Shown piece after piece: positions 18,001-26,089 of a stretch of 64,000 nucleotides of DNA. Location: the NCBI GenBank assembly GCA_944389125.1, contig CALXLF010000003.1, positions 62,001-126,000 of the forward strand, written 5' to 3'. The notes under the pieces are model-generated. The model had not been told where the DNA came from and made no database searches. It worked only from the letters and a program-made list of their open reading frames with translations. This DNA comes from an uncultured Clostridia bacterium (lineage in GTDB: Bacteria; Bacillota; Clostridia; TANB77; CAG-508). Position numbers and translations under genes: made by a program. Each line of letters begins with the position of its first letter. Position 1 is the stretch's first letter.

Positions 18001-19701
18001 GCTGTTGTATATGAATATGGTCGAGGATATGTGGCAAAGGTATTTAATGAAAGCGGTGATATTAATTATGGCTTAAAAAGCACAGTTATAGCTCGTATTA
18101 TGCAACGAGCTGAAACATTGACAAGTACAAATAAGAATGTTTTTGTTTTTCCTGAAAGAATCCTGGTAGATAATGAAGAAAATCAGATGATTGGTTATGC
18201 AATGAAAAAGGTTGATGGATTGCCACTATCTGTTTTGAAAGATAAGCAAGTAATTAATGAGCAAGGATTAACTAGAAAAGATGTCTTTGAAATTCTTATA
18301 AATGTAGGAAAAGGCATTGAAAAGTTGCATAGCAATGGTATTTTTATTGGCGATTTAAATGGTAGAAATATCCTTTTTGATAGTTCTAAAATAATTTACT
18401 TTTTGGATTTTGATGGAATGGGAATTGATGATATCCTACCAGAATTTTGCACAGATGGGTATATAGATCCTATTTCTAAAAAGAAAAAAATGATTACTAT
18501 GAAGGATGACTGGTATTCTTTTGCAGTTCAAGCTTTTTACTATTTAACGTATACGCATCCATTTAATGGAATCTATATGGAAAATGGAAAAGCTTTGGAT
18601 ATTCCTGCCAAGATGGAACGAAGAATATCTCTTCTTGGTGGTCATGGGATGAAAGTACCTGCAATTGCAGAATCATGGGATTGGATGAGTGCAGAACTTA
18701 AAGGAGCATTTTATGATACTTTTGAAGGCGAATTGAGAGTTAGCATAGTCCAATACCTGATTAATCAATATAATGAAATGTATGATGGGATATCAGAACT
18801 AATTAGAGTTAATCCAAAGTTTGTAGGCATGATAGATGATCGTTTTAAAAACGAAAATCTTATCTATGTCGTAAATTATAATGTTGCTGTATATGAATGT
18901 GATAAACAAAGATATGCTATTGTTTTAACCCAAAACAACCGATATGTTATAAAAAATGCAGTTTGTTTATTTAATGATCCAAATTCAATTAAGAAAGCTA
19001 TGATTACAGAAGATGAAAAATTTGCTTTTGTAATTTTGTATGGCAAGTTATGTGTAGTTGATTTGGAAAAAGACGTCTGCATTGAAACAAAGTCTTTGGT
19101 AGATGAAAATATCGTTGTAAATGGAAATTCAGTATATTATGTTGGATTACATAAAGACGAATTTATAATTACCAAAAGGACTGTCTCTGACGGAGGTGAA
19201 ATAGAAAAAGAACAATTTAGAGTAAACAATGGTATGCAGAAAATAAAATGCTTTGGTGTTGCGTTTAATTCAAAATTTGTTGTGGTTCAAGAAGCTCAAA
19301 GTTATTTTGATGAAATTTATTGTAATAGCTATAAATTCTGTAATATAGGATGTGATTATACAGATACGAGGTATAATGTCATTTATGACAATGGTACTAA
19401 AACGTGGCTTGTAATCAATGAAGAGAGAAGAATAGTTATTATAAAATCAAATGGAAAATATGACGAATTTGTGTTAGATAGTGACATCACTGTAACTGCT
19501 AATAGCGTTAAATACGTAAATGGCAATCTGTATATTCCAGGAGAGGAAGTGTTATGGATTGTAAGTGTTAAAAACCAGTTCAAATGTAAGAAGATGGAGT
19601 GTCGTAAAATTATGAATTCGTCTTCTATGATTTGTGATATAAACTCAAGAGGTTTTTCAGTTATAACTAATGGAATTCTTTACGACATTTGTAGAGAATA
19701 A
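15046..19701 (+). CDS. giant Ter-system protein kinase with zinc ribbons and C-terminal propeller-like region
   Basis: 1551 residues from ATG 15046, chosen because AAAGGA ends nine bases before it; ATG 15040 is possible. The first ~950 residues match no family I recognise but hold two Cys/His clusters of zinc-ribbon type: CDEHLIYYSGIACPAC (near 685) and YCTVHRLYYDKDYIFCPKC (near 945). A protein kinase domain spans about 970-1250. It has a glycine loop GKGGEAVVYEYGRGYVAKVF with the ATP lysine, catalytic loop IGDLNGRNILFD (Asp in place of the usual His-Arg-Asp) and the metal motif LDFDG. The last 280 residues are beta-rich, perhaps a propeller. TerY-P kinases also combine a zinc ribbon with a kinase, but this one is unusually long. 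CGG is read as sense at 16538 and 17867. Confidence 0.8.
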   Translation: MLEKIGSLLYCGWVKSWYDPILCTDSEEVYVTKRKIVVVVKNRELGEKIYDIISFLKESNKVLCINNMFFSISDYVSANLAISCFFISIPEEFDFEEYESLDKLQRIVLLISGLCDHSVFLDESKFEFKDFDSMLEVLSFLTVDSEKGTFEKTIGLLVKYIHYYLSGKNDFEEFYSKLDKDVFFEISDMPYDFSIVKMCYEYYLTGELPDNIYDTISYRDEEQYRNYLAVKNDGWKSCTADEVNDEFVTYGDIKIFNEMTTSFKKFLQYDYDSKSIKDLCLEIGEERVIDLDGQIVGYKTTSDIEQTSLINDSHFDNQKDFFDFFGNLMTFVLKTRKIRSYENDESADLDKCIVCDNNEFKFKTFSQIYQFFGTGAIEIAKQLSCIFFKIYKKMIINMCGGASSQNELLTKPEVRYLSPTLAMEFTKFFFGENVYLIDWAGVFNDLQLFLYHKKSLDYKHNLYYDSRYVYNPFELPFCFDYEIEQKYGKKPKVSMQKRLSDGRNLVLFSSPKSLKKFIKNTEEMLDEIHDEIGDVASDHIKFVNISEVIYSRVIEDGLYQFIGYVTTPVNGEVISKKSFLKLNNKELMLVFGYYFANFSKYTFYHKYVRMDSNFVFYINVLAEDFKLKETKCDTTKEYLKKMVKFFINLGYNPNAFLDLDFDSSRTRNYSKFFIKLANSYDNYCDEHLIYYSGIACPACLKLNYYLPDEVMKNAMLVFEENIAKHYKISSEFNLKHYKPEAVNITEMEERVDRIVRASVEQEYSPYDFMQDCFIPVKKVLNSDKEFVGYIYQTVNFDGEPGNLCIDLKDLELLKNLPRLKALIRLLTQVQILLRNNLTFSQNPFSHVFLNKSHKKQVQILDIEFADGKGTKSDLVNWVCEYVIDVIESDETLQIVDENEDFVVQFVKKIQEISNIKSNSIDSLLRKLEKTAARMTKYCTVHRLYYDKDYIFCPKCLGIADVGSLKIDHVNKDDITSRNEIGKGGEAVVYEYGRGYVAKVFNESGDINYGLKSTVIARIMQRAETLTSTNKNVFVFPERILVDNEENQMIGYAMKKVDGLPLSVLKDKQVINEQGLTRKDVFEILINVGKGIEKLHSNGIFIGDLNGRNILFDSSKIIYFLDFDGMGIDDILPEFCTDGYIDPISKKKKMITMKDDWYSFAVQAFYYLTYTHPFNGIYMENGKALDIPAKMERRISLLGGHGMKVPAIAESWDWMSAELKGAFYDTFEGELRVSIVQYLINQYNEMYDGISELIRVNPKFVGMIDDRFKNENLIYVVNYNVAVYECDKQRYAIVLTQNNRYVIKNAVCLFNDPNSIKKAMITEDEKFAFVILYGKLCVVDLEKDVCIETKSLVDENIVVNGNSVYYVGLHKDEFIITKRTVSDGGEIEKEQFRVNNGMQKIKCFGVAFNSKFVVVQEAQSYFDEIYCNSYKFCNIGCDYTDTRYNVIYDNGTKTWLVINEERRIVIIKSNGKYDEFVLDSDITVTANSVKYVNGNLYIPGEEVLWIVSVKNQFKCKKMECRKIMNSSSMICDINSRGFSVITNGILYDICRE

Positions 19702-19705
19702 AAAT

Positions 19706-19757
19706 TAAGAGAGCGCTCAGGAATATTAATATCTTCTTGGGCGTTCTCTTAGTTTTT
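19706..19757 (+). terminator. terminator closing the Ter-like island
   Basis: TAAGAGAGCGC pairs imperfectly with GCGTTCTCTTA around an AT palindrome, followed by GTTTTTAATTTTT. Confidence 0.8.
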
Positions 19758-19792
19758 AATTTTTATATTTAAGTATGTTTAATTAGTTATAT

Positions 19793-19821
19793 TTGACAAA
19801 ACTGTTATTATAGATTATAAT
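19793..19821 (+). promoter_or_regulatory. promoter for RNase J gene
   Basis: TTGACA, 17-base spacer, TATAAT. Transcription would start near 19828, giving a leader of about 340 bases before the start codon. Confidence 0.75.
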
Positions 19822-19827
19822 ATTACC

Positions 19828-20171
19828 AGTTTAAATTGTTCGGAAAAAATTAAAAATAGTATTTTAAGGATATCTAAAACCCAAGATATCGTATTTTTGT
19901 TTATATTTAAGAGATTGAATTTTGAAGTAAGAGATGAACTTCATATTTTTTTGTTGTTTAAATAATTAGGAAAAAAGCGGCTGAATTTTATTTAATGTAT
20001 TATAAGTAATAAGAGATAAAGAATTATATAATAATTAATATTTATGAGTTAATTTTAAATTTTTTATAAATATTAGTATTAAAGTAATGTTCTTAAATAT
20101 ATAAACAAAAGTTAAAAAATATTTTGAAATTGAGAAGAACGAAAGGAGAAAATAAGAAAGGAAAGGTAAAT
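19828..20171 (+). promoter_or_regulatory. long structured 5' leader of the RNase J gene
   Basis: No open gene. It contains GATATCT...AGATATC followed by TATTTTTG, and TGAAGT...ACTTCA followed by ATTTTTTT; both look like attenuator hairpins. RNase J genes elsewhere can be self-regulated through the leader, so this could be an autoregulatory site (inference). The rest is AT-rich with no structure I recognise. Confidence 0.45.
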
Positions 20172-22052
20172 ATGGAAAACAATGAGAAAAAGCCAGTACG
20201 TAATACAGGCAGTTTTTCACGTGCTGGAAAAAGTAAGACAAAAGTTACTTTAAAGTCTAACTCTGCCAAAACAGAAAAAGTTACAAAAGTAAATAAAGTA
20301 AATAAAACTAAAAATAATGTTCAAGAGAAGAAAGTTCAAAATAGCAAAAAAAATTCTAAAACAAAATATTCAGAACAGATATTTAAAAGAAGTAGTAAAG
20401 AAAATTTAAAAATTATACCAATAGGTGGTATTGAAGAAATTGGAAAGAATATGACAGTCTTTGAATATGGAAATGATATAGTAATAGTTGACTGTGGAGT
20501 TGCATTTCCAGAAGATGATATGCTAGGTATAGATTTAGTTATACCAGATTTCACTTATTTAGTTAAAAATAAAGATAAAATTAGAGGATTAGTTATAACA
20601 CATGGTCATGAAGATCATATTGGTTCAATCCCATATTTCTTAAAAGAAGTTAATGTTCCAATTTATGCAACAAAACTTACAGCAGGTCTAATAAAAAATA
20701 AATTAGAAGAGCATAGATTGCTAGAATCTACCAAAATGACAATTGTAAATCAAGGTGAAACTGTAGATTTTGGAAGTATACAAGTAGAATTTATTAGAAG
20801 TAATCATAGTATTCCAGATGCAGTAGCTTTAGCTATTTATACACCAGTTGGAGTTATAATTCATACAGGTGATTTTAAAATTGATTTTACTCCAATTGAT
20901 AATAAGATTATAGATTTAGGAAGAATAGCAGAGCTTGGGAATAGAGGCGTTTTAGCTCTTTTATCAGATAGTACAAATGCTGAAAGAAAAGGATTTACAA
21001 TGTCTGAAAGAACTGTTGGGGAAACTATAGATAAATTATTTATTAATTGCAAAAAAAGAATTGTTGTTGCAACTTTTGCATCAAATGTTCATAGAGTTCA
21101 ACAAATTGTTGATGCAGCAGTAAGAAATAAAAGAAAAATCGCAGTTTGTGGAAGAAGTATGATAAATGTAATTGAAACAGCTGTGGAATTAGGATATATA
21201 AATGTTCCTGCAAATACTTTTATAGATATTGATATGATTACAAATTATACAGATGATCAATTAGTAATAATAACAACAGGAAGCCAAGGAGAGCCAATGT
21301 CAGCTCTTACAAGAATGGCAAATGGAGAGCATAAAAAAGTTACTTTAACACCAAATGATTTAGTAATTATTTCTGCTAATCCAATTCCTGGTAATGAAAA
21401 ATTTGTAGGTAAAGTAATTGATGATTTAATGAAAATGGGAGTAGAGGTTGTTTATAGTTCTCTTATGGATGTTCATGTTTCAGGTCACGCTTGCCAAGAA
21501 GAGCAAAAATTAATGATAGCTTTAGCTAAACCTAAATATTTTATACCAGTACATGGTGAATATAGACAACTTATGGCACATATTGATACTGCAAAACAAT
21601 TAGGATATACAAGTAAAAATACATTTATTATGCAAAATGGTAAAGTATTAGAATTAAACGAAGATACAGCTAAATTCAATGGTAATGTTCAAGTTGGAAA
21701 AGTAATGGTTGATGGATTAGGTGTAGGAGATGTTGGAAATATAGTTTTAAGAGATAGACAACATTTATCTTCAGATGGTTTAATAATTGTAGTTTTAACT
21801 ATGGATTCATCTAGCGGAGAGGTTATTGCAGGACCAGATGTTATATCAAGAGGATTTGTATATGTAAGAGAATCTGAAAATCTTATGGATGAATTAAAAG
21901 GAGTTCTAAAACAAGTAGTTGCAGAATGCGAAGGTTCAGAGATAAGAGATTGGGCAAGTATTAAAAATTTAATAAAAGAGAATTTAAGAACTTATATTTT
22001 CCAAAAAACAAAACGTAATCCGATGATTATTCCAATCGTTATGGAAGTATAA
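20172..22052 (+). CDS. rnj: ribonuclease J
   Basis: 626 residues from ATG 20172, selected because GAAAGGAAAGGT lies just before it; an upstream in-frame ATG at 20124 lacks a comparable site. Residues 1-75 are a Lys/Asn/Thr-rich, probably disordered, extension. The metallo-beta-lactamase/beta-CASP core follows: IPIGGIEEIGKNM, VDCGVAFPEDDMLGID, the zinc motif THGHEDHIG near residue 140, HTGDFKID, and SGHACQEEQK with VHGEYRQL. RNase J carries out 5'-3' exonuclease and endonuclease steps of mRNA decay and rRNA maturation in Firmicutes. A basic N-terminal extension of this size is longer than usual and may bind RNA. Confidence 0.93.
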   Translation: MENNEKKPVRNTGSFSRAGKSKTKVTLKSNSAKTEKVTKVNKVNKTKNNVQEKKVQNSKKNSKTKYSEQIFKRSSKENLKIIPIGGIEEIGKNMTVFEYGNDIVIVDCGVAFPEDDMLGIDLVIPDFTYLVKNKDKIRGLVITHGHEDHIGSIPYFLKEVNVPIYATKLTAGLIKNKLEEHRLLESTKMTIVNQGETVDFGSIQVEFIRSNHSIPDAVALAIYTPVGVIIHTGDFKIDFTPIDNKIIDLGRIAELGNRGVLALLSDSTNAERKGFTMSERTVGETIDKLFINCKKRIVVATFASNVHRVQQIVDAAVRNKRKIAVCGRSMINVIETAVELGYINVPANTFIDIDMITNYTDDQLVIITTGSQGEPMSALTRMANGEHKKVTLTPNDLVIISANPIPGNEKFVGKVIDDLMKMGVEVVYSSLMDVHVSGHACQEEQKLMIALAKPKYFIPVHGEYRQLMAHIDTAKQLGYTSKNTFIMQNGKVLELNEDTAKFNGNVQVGKVMVDGLGVGDVGNIVLRDRQHLSSDGLIIVVLTMDSSSGEVIAGPDVISRGFVYVRESENLMDELKGVLKQVVAECEGSEIRDWASIKNLIKENLRTYIFQKTKRNPMIIPIVMEV

Positions 22053-22062
22053 TATTAAAATG

Positions 22063-22100
22063 AAATTCCTGTTACTAAATAAAAGTAACAGGAATTTTTT
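22063..22100. terminator. bidirectional terminator after rnj
   Basis: 13-bp stem AAATTCCTGTTAC / GTAACAGGAATTT followed by a T-run, between convergent genes. Confidence 0.88.
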
Positions 22101-22104
22101 GCTT

Positions 22105-22317
22105 TTAGTATTCTCTTGCATTTTCATTGTTATTTGTTAAAAGTAATTTTATTCCCCATAAACCAGAGATTCCAACTAATGCATAAATTATTCTACTAAG
22201 AGCAGACATTTCTCCAAAAAGGGTATCTACTAGATTAAATCTAAAAAATCCAACTAAACCCCAGTTTATAGCGCCAATAACAATTAAAAAAAGTGCAATT
22301 TTATCGATAACTTTCAT
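22105..22317 (-). CDS. DUF378 small membrane protein (YuzA-like)
   Basis: 70 residues with two hydrophobic helices. DKIALFLIVIGAINWGLVGF and ALSRIIYALVGISGLWGI are typical of the DUF378 family, whose function is unknown. The ribosome site AAAGGA lies upstream on the minus strand. It is convergent with rnj and shares its terminator. Confidence 0.85.
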   Translation of the reverse strand: MKVIDKIALFLIVIGAINWGLVGFFRFNLVDTLFGEMSALSRIIYALVGISGLWGIKLLLTNNNENAREY

Positions 22318-22515
22318 ATAATTCAGTCCTTTCCTAGAAATATCTATAATTTCTATTATGTTTATTTTTTTGAAATTTATTCTTTTTATTGTAAAAAAAT
22401 GTCTAAATTTAAATTAAACTTTTTGAATTTTAGTGAATGCTCTTAAAATTCAAAATTGATAATAAATTGATGATTATATAATGAAATTGAAATAAGAATG
22501 AGTTTGATTTTTTTG

Positions 22516-22544
22516 TTGACTTTAATGAACTCCTACATTATAAT
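22516..22544 (+). promoter_or_regulatory. promoter of the por operon
   Basis: TTGACT, 17-base spacer, TATAAT, followed by GGAAAGG and the porC ATG. Confidence 0.8.
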
Positions 22545-22597
22545 GTTAATGTATGTAAATGGGATAAGTTTATCTCGGAAAGGAATGGTATATATAC

Positions 22598-23179
22598 ATG
22601 GATAATTTAATTGAAATTAGATGGCATGGTAGAGGTGGCCAAGGTGCTAAAACAGCGTCTTTACTTCTAGCTGATGCGGCATTTAACACTGGAAAATATA
22701 TACAAGGATTTCCAGAATATGGTCCTGAAAGAATGGGTGCACCAATTGTTGCATATAACCGTATTAGTGATACTCCTATAACAATTCATAGTAATATATA
22801 TGAACCTGATTATGTTGTAGTTGTTGATGATACATTACTTGATTGTGTTGATGTAACAAGTGGCCTAAAAAAAGATGGTGCAATTGTAATTAATTCTAAA
22901 AAGGATAATGAAACTTTGTTAAAATCTTTAAAAGGATATGAAGGTTCTGTATACAAAATTGATGCAAGAAAAATTTCAGAAGAAGCTTTAGGAAGATATT
23001 TTCCAAATACTCCAATGCTTGCAGCAATTGTAAAAGTAACTGGAATTATGTCTGATGAAGATTTCTTAAATGATATGGTTGGTTCATTTAAACATAAATT
23101 TGCTAAAAAACCTGAAGTAATTGATGGAAATATGAATGCATTAAGGATGGCTTTAGATCAAATTGAAAAGGTAAAATAG
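22598..23179 (+). CDS. porC: 2-oxoacid (pyruvate):ferredoxin oxidoreductase, gamma subunit
   Basis: 193 residues, the normal size for the gamma subunit. EIRWHGRGGQGAKTAS at the N-terminus, GFPEYGPERMGAPIVAYNRI and the late PNTPMLAAIVKVTG are family hallmarks. With the delta, alpha and beta subunits downstream it forms the four-subunit enzyme that decarboxylates pyruvate, or a related 2-oxoacid, to acyl-CoA while reducing ferredoxin, a central step in anaerobic metabolism. The neighbouring alpha subunit looks most like pyruvate-specific types, but substrate cannot be fixed from sequence alone. Confidence 0.9.
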   Translation: MDNLIEIRWHGRGGQGAKTASLLLADAAFNTGKYIQGFPEYGPERMGAPIVAYNRISDTPITIHSNIYEPDYVVVVDDTLLDCVDVTSGLKKDGAIVINSKKDNETLLKSLKGYEGSVYKIDARKISEEALGRYFPNTPMLAAIVKVTGIMSDEDFLNDMVGSFKHKFAKKPEVIDGNMNALRMALDQIEKVK

Positions 23180-23234
23180 AGTTTTAATATGAGAAGGAAG
23201 ATAAGAGAAAAAAATTATTTGAAAGGAGAAAATT

Positions 23235-23522
23235 ATGACTAACATAGATGCAAATACACCTATTGACAAGATGACAATTGGTGGAGATATATATGAAGCT
23301 GGAAATGCAAAAGAGTTTAAAACTGGTGATTGGCGTTCTGAAAAACCAATTTATAAACCAGAATTGTGTAAACAATGTGGATTATGTTTTAATGTTTGTC
23401 CTGATGATGCAATTCCAGTTAATAAAGAATTAAAAAGAGAAGATTTTAATTATGATGCTTGTAAAGGATGCGGAGTATGTGCAAAAGTATGTCCATTTAA
23501 GGCTATTGTAATGGAAGAATAG
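23235..23522 (+). CDS. porD: 2-oxoacid:ferredoxin oxidoreductase, delta (2[4Fe-4S]) subunit
   Basis: 95 residues with two complete four-cysteine ferredoxin motifs, CKQCGLCFNVCP and CKGCGVCAKVCP, which pass electrons from the catalytic alpha/beta core to external ferredoxin. Ribosome site GAAAGGAG precedes ATG 23235. The gene is followed not directly by porA but by about 400 bases of fold-back DNA, which may alter subunit stoichiometry. Confidence 0.92.
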   Translation: MTNIDANTPIDKMTIGGDIYEAGNAKEFKTGDWRSEKPIYKPELCKQCGLCFNVCPDDAIPVNKELKREDFNYDACKGCGVCAKVCPFKAIVMEE

Positions 23523-23526
23523 CGAG

Positions 23527-23670
23527 GCCCGAACGAGAAGCAGCAATCTGCATATTTTTATTCTGTCGGAATCGAATGAGTGTGTTAAAAAGTACGCCTC
23601 ATCGATTGCTCTGTCATGAAAATGCACATCTTACTACTTCTCATTCGAGCAGATAGAGAGTACAATATTT
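23527..23670 (+). repeat. fold-back element, family A copy 1
   Basis: About 145 bases starting a few bases after the porD stop. The outer arms (ACGAGAAGCAGCAATCTGCAT and the complement of ATGCACATCTTACTACTTCT) form a long stem. The inner arm AATCGAATGAG pairs with CTCATCGATT, and the element ends GAGAGTACAATATT. A second copy lies at 33784-33928. Confidence 0.75.
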
Positions 23671-23693
23671 TTTATATTTATTAGTAGTTACTA

Positions 23694-23889
23694 GGTTTGG
23701 GTTAATATAATTTTTATGTAGCGAAAAGACGAATGTCTAGTGGCGTGACATACAGCTTCTTTTTATTTAACGATTTTGAGGAAGCCTGAAGTAAGTGAAG
23801 AGAGAGGCTCAAAATTGTTAAAATAGAAGCTGTTGGAACGGAACGTAACCAAGAAATGTAGTGTAATAAAAATTATATTAGCCCAAACC
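23694..23889 (-). repeat. fold-back element, family B copy 1
   Basis: About 196 bases bounded by a near-perfect inverted repeat (GGTTTGGGTTAATATAATTT / complement). A second internal stem ACAGCTTCTTTTTATTTAAC pairs with GTTAAAATAGAAGCTGT. Minus orientation is set by matching the copy at 54736-54935: CATTCGTC...CTACA is shared while the stems differ in sequence. Confidence 0.7.
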
Positions 23890-23929
23890 GGAAAAAGTGT
23901 AATAATTTAAGGAGAGGAGAAAAAATAAA

Positions 23930-25117
23930 ATGAGTATTAGAGAACGTTTAAGCGGTAATGAAGCAGCCGCATTTGCAATGAAACAAATTAATCCAGATGT
24001 AGTTGCAGCTTTCCCTATAACACCTTCAACAGAAATACCACAATATTTCTCAAGTTTTGTTGACAATGGTCAAGTTGATACAGAATTTGTTGCTGTTGAA
24101 AGTGAGCATAGTGCTATGAGTGCTTGTATTGGCGCTGAAGCAGCAGGTGGAAGAGCTATGACAGCAACTTCTGCAAATGGATTATCACTTATGTGGGAAA
24201 TGATTTATATTGCTTCAAGTTTAAGATTACCTATAGTTATGTCATTAGTAAATAGAGCTGTTTCAGGCCCTTTAAATATACACAATGATCATTCAGATGC
24301 TATGGGAGTTAGAGATAGTGGTTGGATTATGCTTTTTTCAGAAAATAATCAAGAAGTATATGATAATTTAATAATGGCACATAGAATTGCTGAAAATAAA
24401 GATGTTTTACTTCCATTAATGGTTTGCCAAGATGGATTTATAACATCACATTCAATTGAAAATATTGAACTTATTGAAGATGATAAAGTAAAAGAGTTTA
24501 TAGGAACATATAAACCAGATCATTTTCTATTAAATGAAAAAGAGCCAATGGCTATTGGTCCTTTAGATTTGCAAGCTTATCTTTTTGAGCATAAAAAACA
24601 ACAAGCAGATGCTATGAGAAATGCTAAAAAAGTTATATTAGATGTTGCAAAAGATTTTGAAAAAATGACTGGAAGAAAATACGGATTTTTTGAAGAATAC
24701 AAAATGGAAGATGCTGAAGTTGTTATTGTTTGTATGAACTCAACAGCTGGAACTACAAAAGCTACAGTTGATAAATTAAGAAAAGAAGGGGTTAAAGCTG
24801 GACTTCTTAAAATTAGAGTATTTAGACCTTTCCCAACAGAAGAAGTAGCAAATGCATTAAAAAATGCAAAAGCAATAGCTGTTTTAGATAAAGCAGATTC
24901 ATTAAATGGTGCTGGTGGAGCTCTTTTTGAAGATGTAGTATCTTCAATGTATGTATCAAATATTCATGTTCCTACTGTAGACTATGTTTATGGTATTGGC
25001 GGTAGAGATACAACAATGAAAGAAATAGAAAGTGTTTATAGAGATTTATTAAAAATAGTAGAAACTGGGGATATCCAAAATCCTTATAGATATTTAGGTG
25101 TAAGGGGGGATAAATAA
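23930..25117 (+). CDS. porA: 2-oxoacid:ferredoxin oxidoreductase, alpha subunit
   Basis: 395 residues, usual size. LSGNEAAAFAMKQINPDVVAAFPITPSTEI and EFVAVESEHSAMSACIGA identify the alpha subunit that forms the active site with beta; the C-terminal domain holds VDYVYGIGGRD. Ribosome site GGAGAGGAG precedes ATG 23930. The TAA stop shares one base with the ATG of beta, so the two core subunits are translationally coupled. It lies after two fold-back elements that separate it from porCD. Confidence 0.93.
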   Translation: MSIRERLSGNEAAAFAMKQINPDVVAAFPITPSTEIPQYFSSFVDNGQVDTEFVAVESEHSAMSACIGAEAAGGRAMTATSANGLSLMWEMIYIASSLRLPIVMSLVNRAVSGPLNIHNDHSDAMGVRDSGWIMLFSENNQEVYDNLIMAHRIAENKDVLLPLMVCQDGFITSHSIENIELIEDDKVKEFIGTYKPDHFLLNEKEPMAIGPLDLQAYLFEHKKQQADAMRNAKKVILDVAKDFEKMTGRKYGFFEEYKMEDAEVVIVCMNSTAGTTKATVDKLRKEGVKAGLLKIRVFRPFPTEEVANALKNAKAIAVLDKADSLNGAGGALFEDVVSSMYVSNIHVPTVDYVYGIGGRDTTMKEIESVYRDLLKIVETGDIQNPYRYLGVRGDK

Positions 25118-26067
25118 TGGCATATAATCATAAAGAAGTAGCGGCTAATAAGCCATCTAGATTAACTTCTGGACATAGAATGTGTGCAGGTTGTGGAGCA
25201 CCAGCTGTTGCAAGAATGGTTTTAAGAGCATTAAAACCAGAAGATCATGCTGTAATTGCAAACGCAACTGGTTGTATGGAAGTTTCAACATTCATATATC
25301 CATATACAGCTTGGACAGATTCATATATTCATACTGCATTTGAGTGCACAGCAGCGACTCTTTCAGGTGTAGAAGCTGCTTATAAATCAATGAAAGCAAC
25401 AAATAAATTACCAAAAGATGTTACTACAAAATTTATTGCATTTGGTGGAGATGGAGGAACTTATGATATAGGTCTTCAAAGTTTATCAGGAGCAATGGAA
25501 AGAGGACATGATATGGTTTATGTTTGCTATGATAATGGAGCATACATGAATACAGGAATTCAACGTTCTTCAGCAACTCCAAAATATGCTGATACAACAA
25601 CAACTCCAGCTGGAAGTAAGATTCCTGGAAAAATGCAACCAAGAAAAGATTTAGCAAAAATTATGGCAGCTCATAATTTACCATATATTGCTCAATCAGC
25701 TGCAATTGGTAATTTTAAAGATTTATATGAAAAATCAGAAAAAGCTATTTATACAGAAGGACCATGTTTCTTGAATGTATTAGCTCCATGTCCAAGAGGA
25801 TGGGGATATAATACACCAGATTTAATGGAAATAAATAAATTAGCTGTTGATACATGTTATTGGCCTTTATATGAGGTTGAAAATGGAGTTTATAAGATCA
25901 CATATAAACCAGCTAAAAAACTTCCAGTAGAGGAATTCTTAAGACCACAAAAACGTTTTAAACATATGTTTAAACCTGGTAATGAATGGATGATACAAGA
26001 CTTCCAAAATGAAGTTGATAAAAGATGGCAAGAACTTTTAGACTTAGAAGCTATGACTAATAAATAA
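25117..26067 (+). CDS. porB: 2-oxoacid:ferredoxin oxidoreductase, beta (TPP-binding) subunit
   Basis: 316 residues. The iron-sulfur and TPP region is recognisable: HRMCAGCGAPAVARM near residue 20, ATGCMEV near 50, the TPP/Mg motif GGDGGTYDIG near 110, CYDNGAYMNTGIQRSSATP near 128, and LAPCPRGWGY near 222. It completes the por operon, overlapping the alpha stop by one base. Confidence 0.93.
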   Translation: MAYNHKEVAANKPSRLTSGHRMCAGCGAPAVARMVLRALKPEDHAVIANATGCMEVSTFIYPYTAWTDSYIHTAFECTAATLSGVEAAYKSMKATNKLPKDVTTKFIAFGGDGGTYDIGLQSLSGAMERGHDMVYVCYDNGAYMNTGIQRSSATPKYADTTTTPAGSKIPGKMQPRKDLAKIMAAHNLPYIAQSAAIGNFKDLYEKSEKAIYTEGPCFLNVLAPCPRGWGYNTPDLMEINKLAVDTCYWPLYEVENGVYKITYKPAKKLPVEEFLRPQKRFKHMFKPGNEWMIQDFQNEVDKRWQELLDLEAMTNK

Positions 26068-26089
26068 AATATTAAAAGGAGGATTTGTT

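Noticed and set aside
23521..23929. CRISPR array in the por spacer
   Set aside because: The repeats are inverted and fold back, not direct repeats of constant length with spacers; no cas genes are present in the window.
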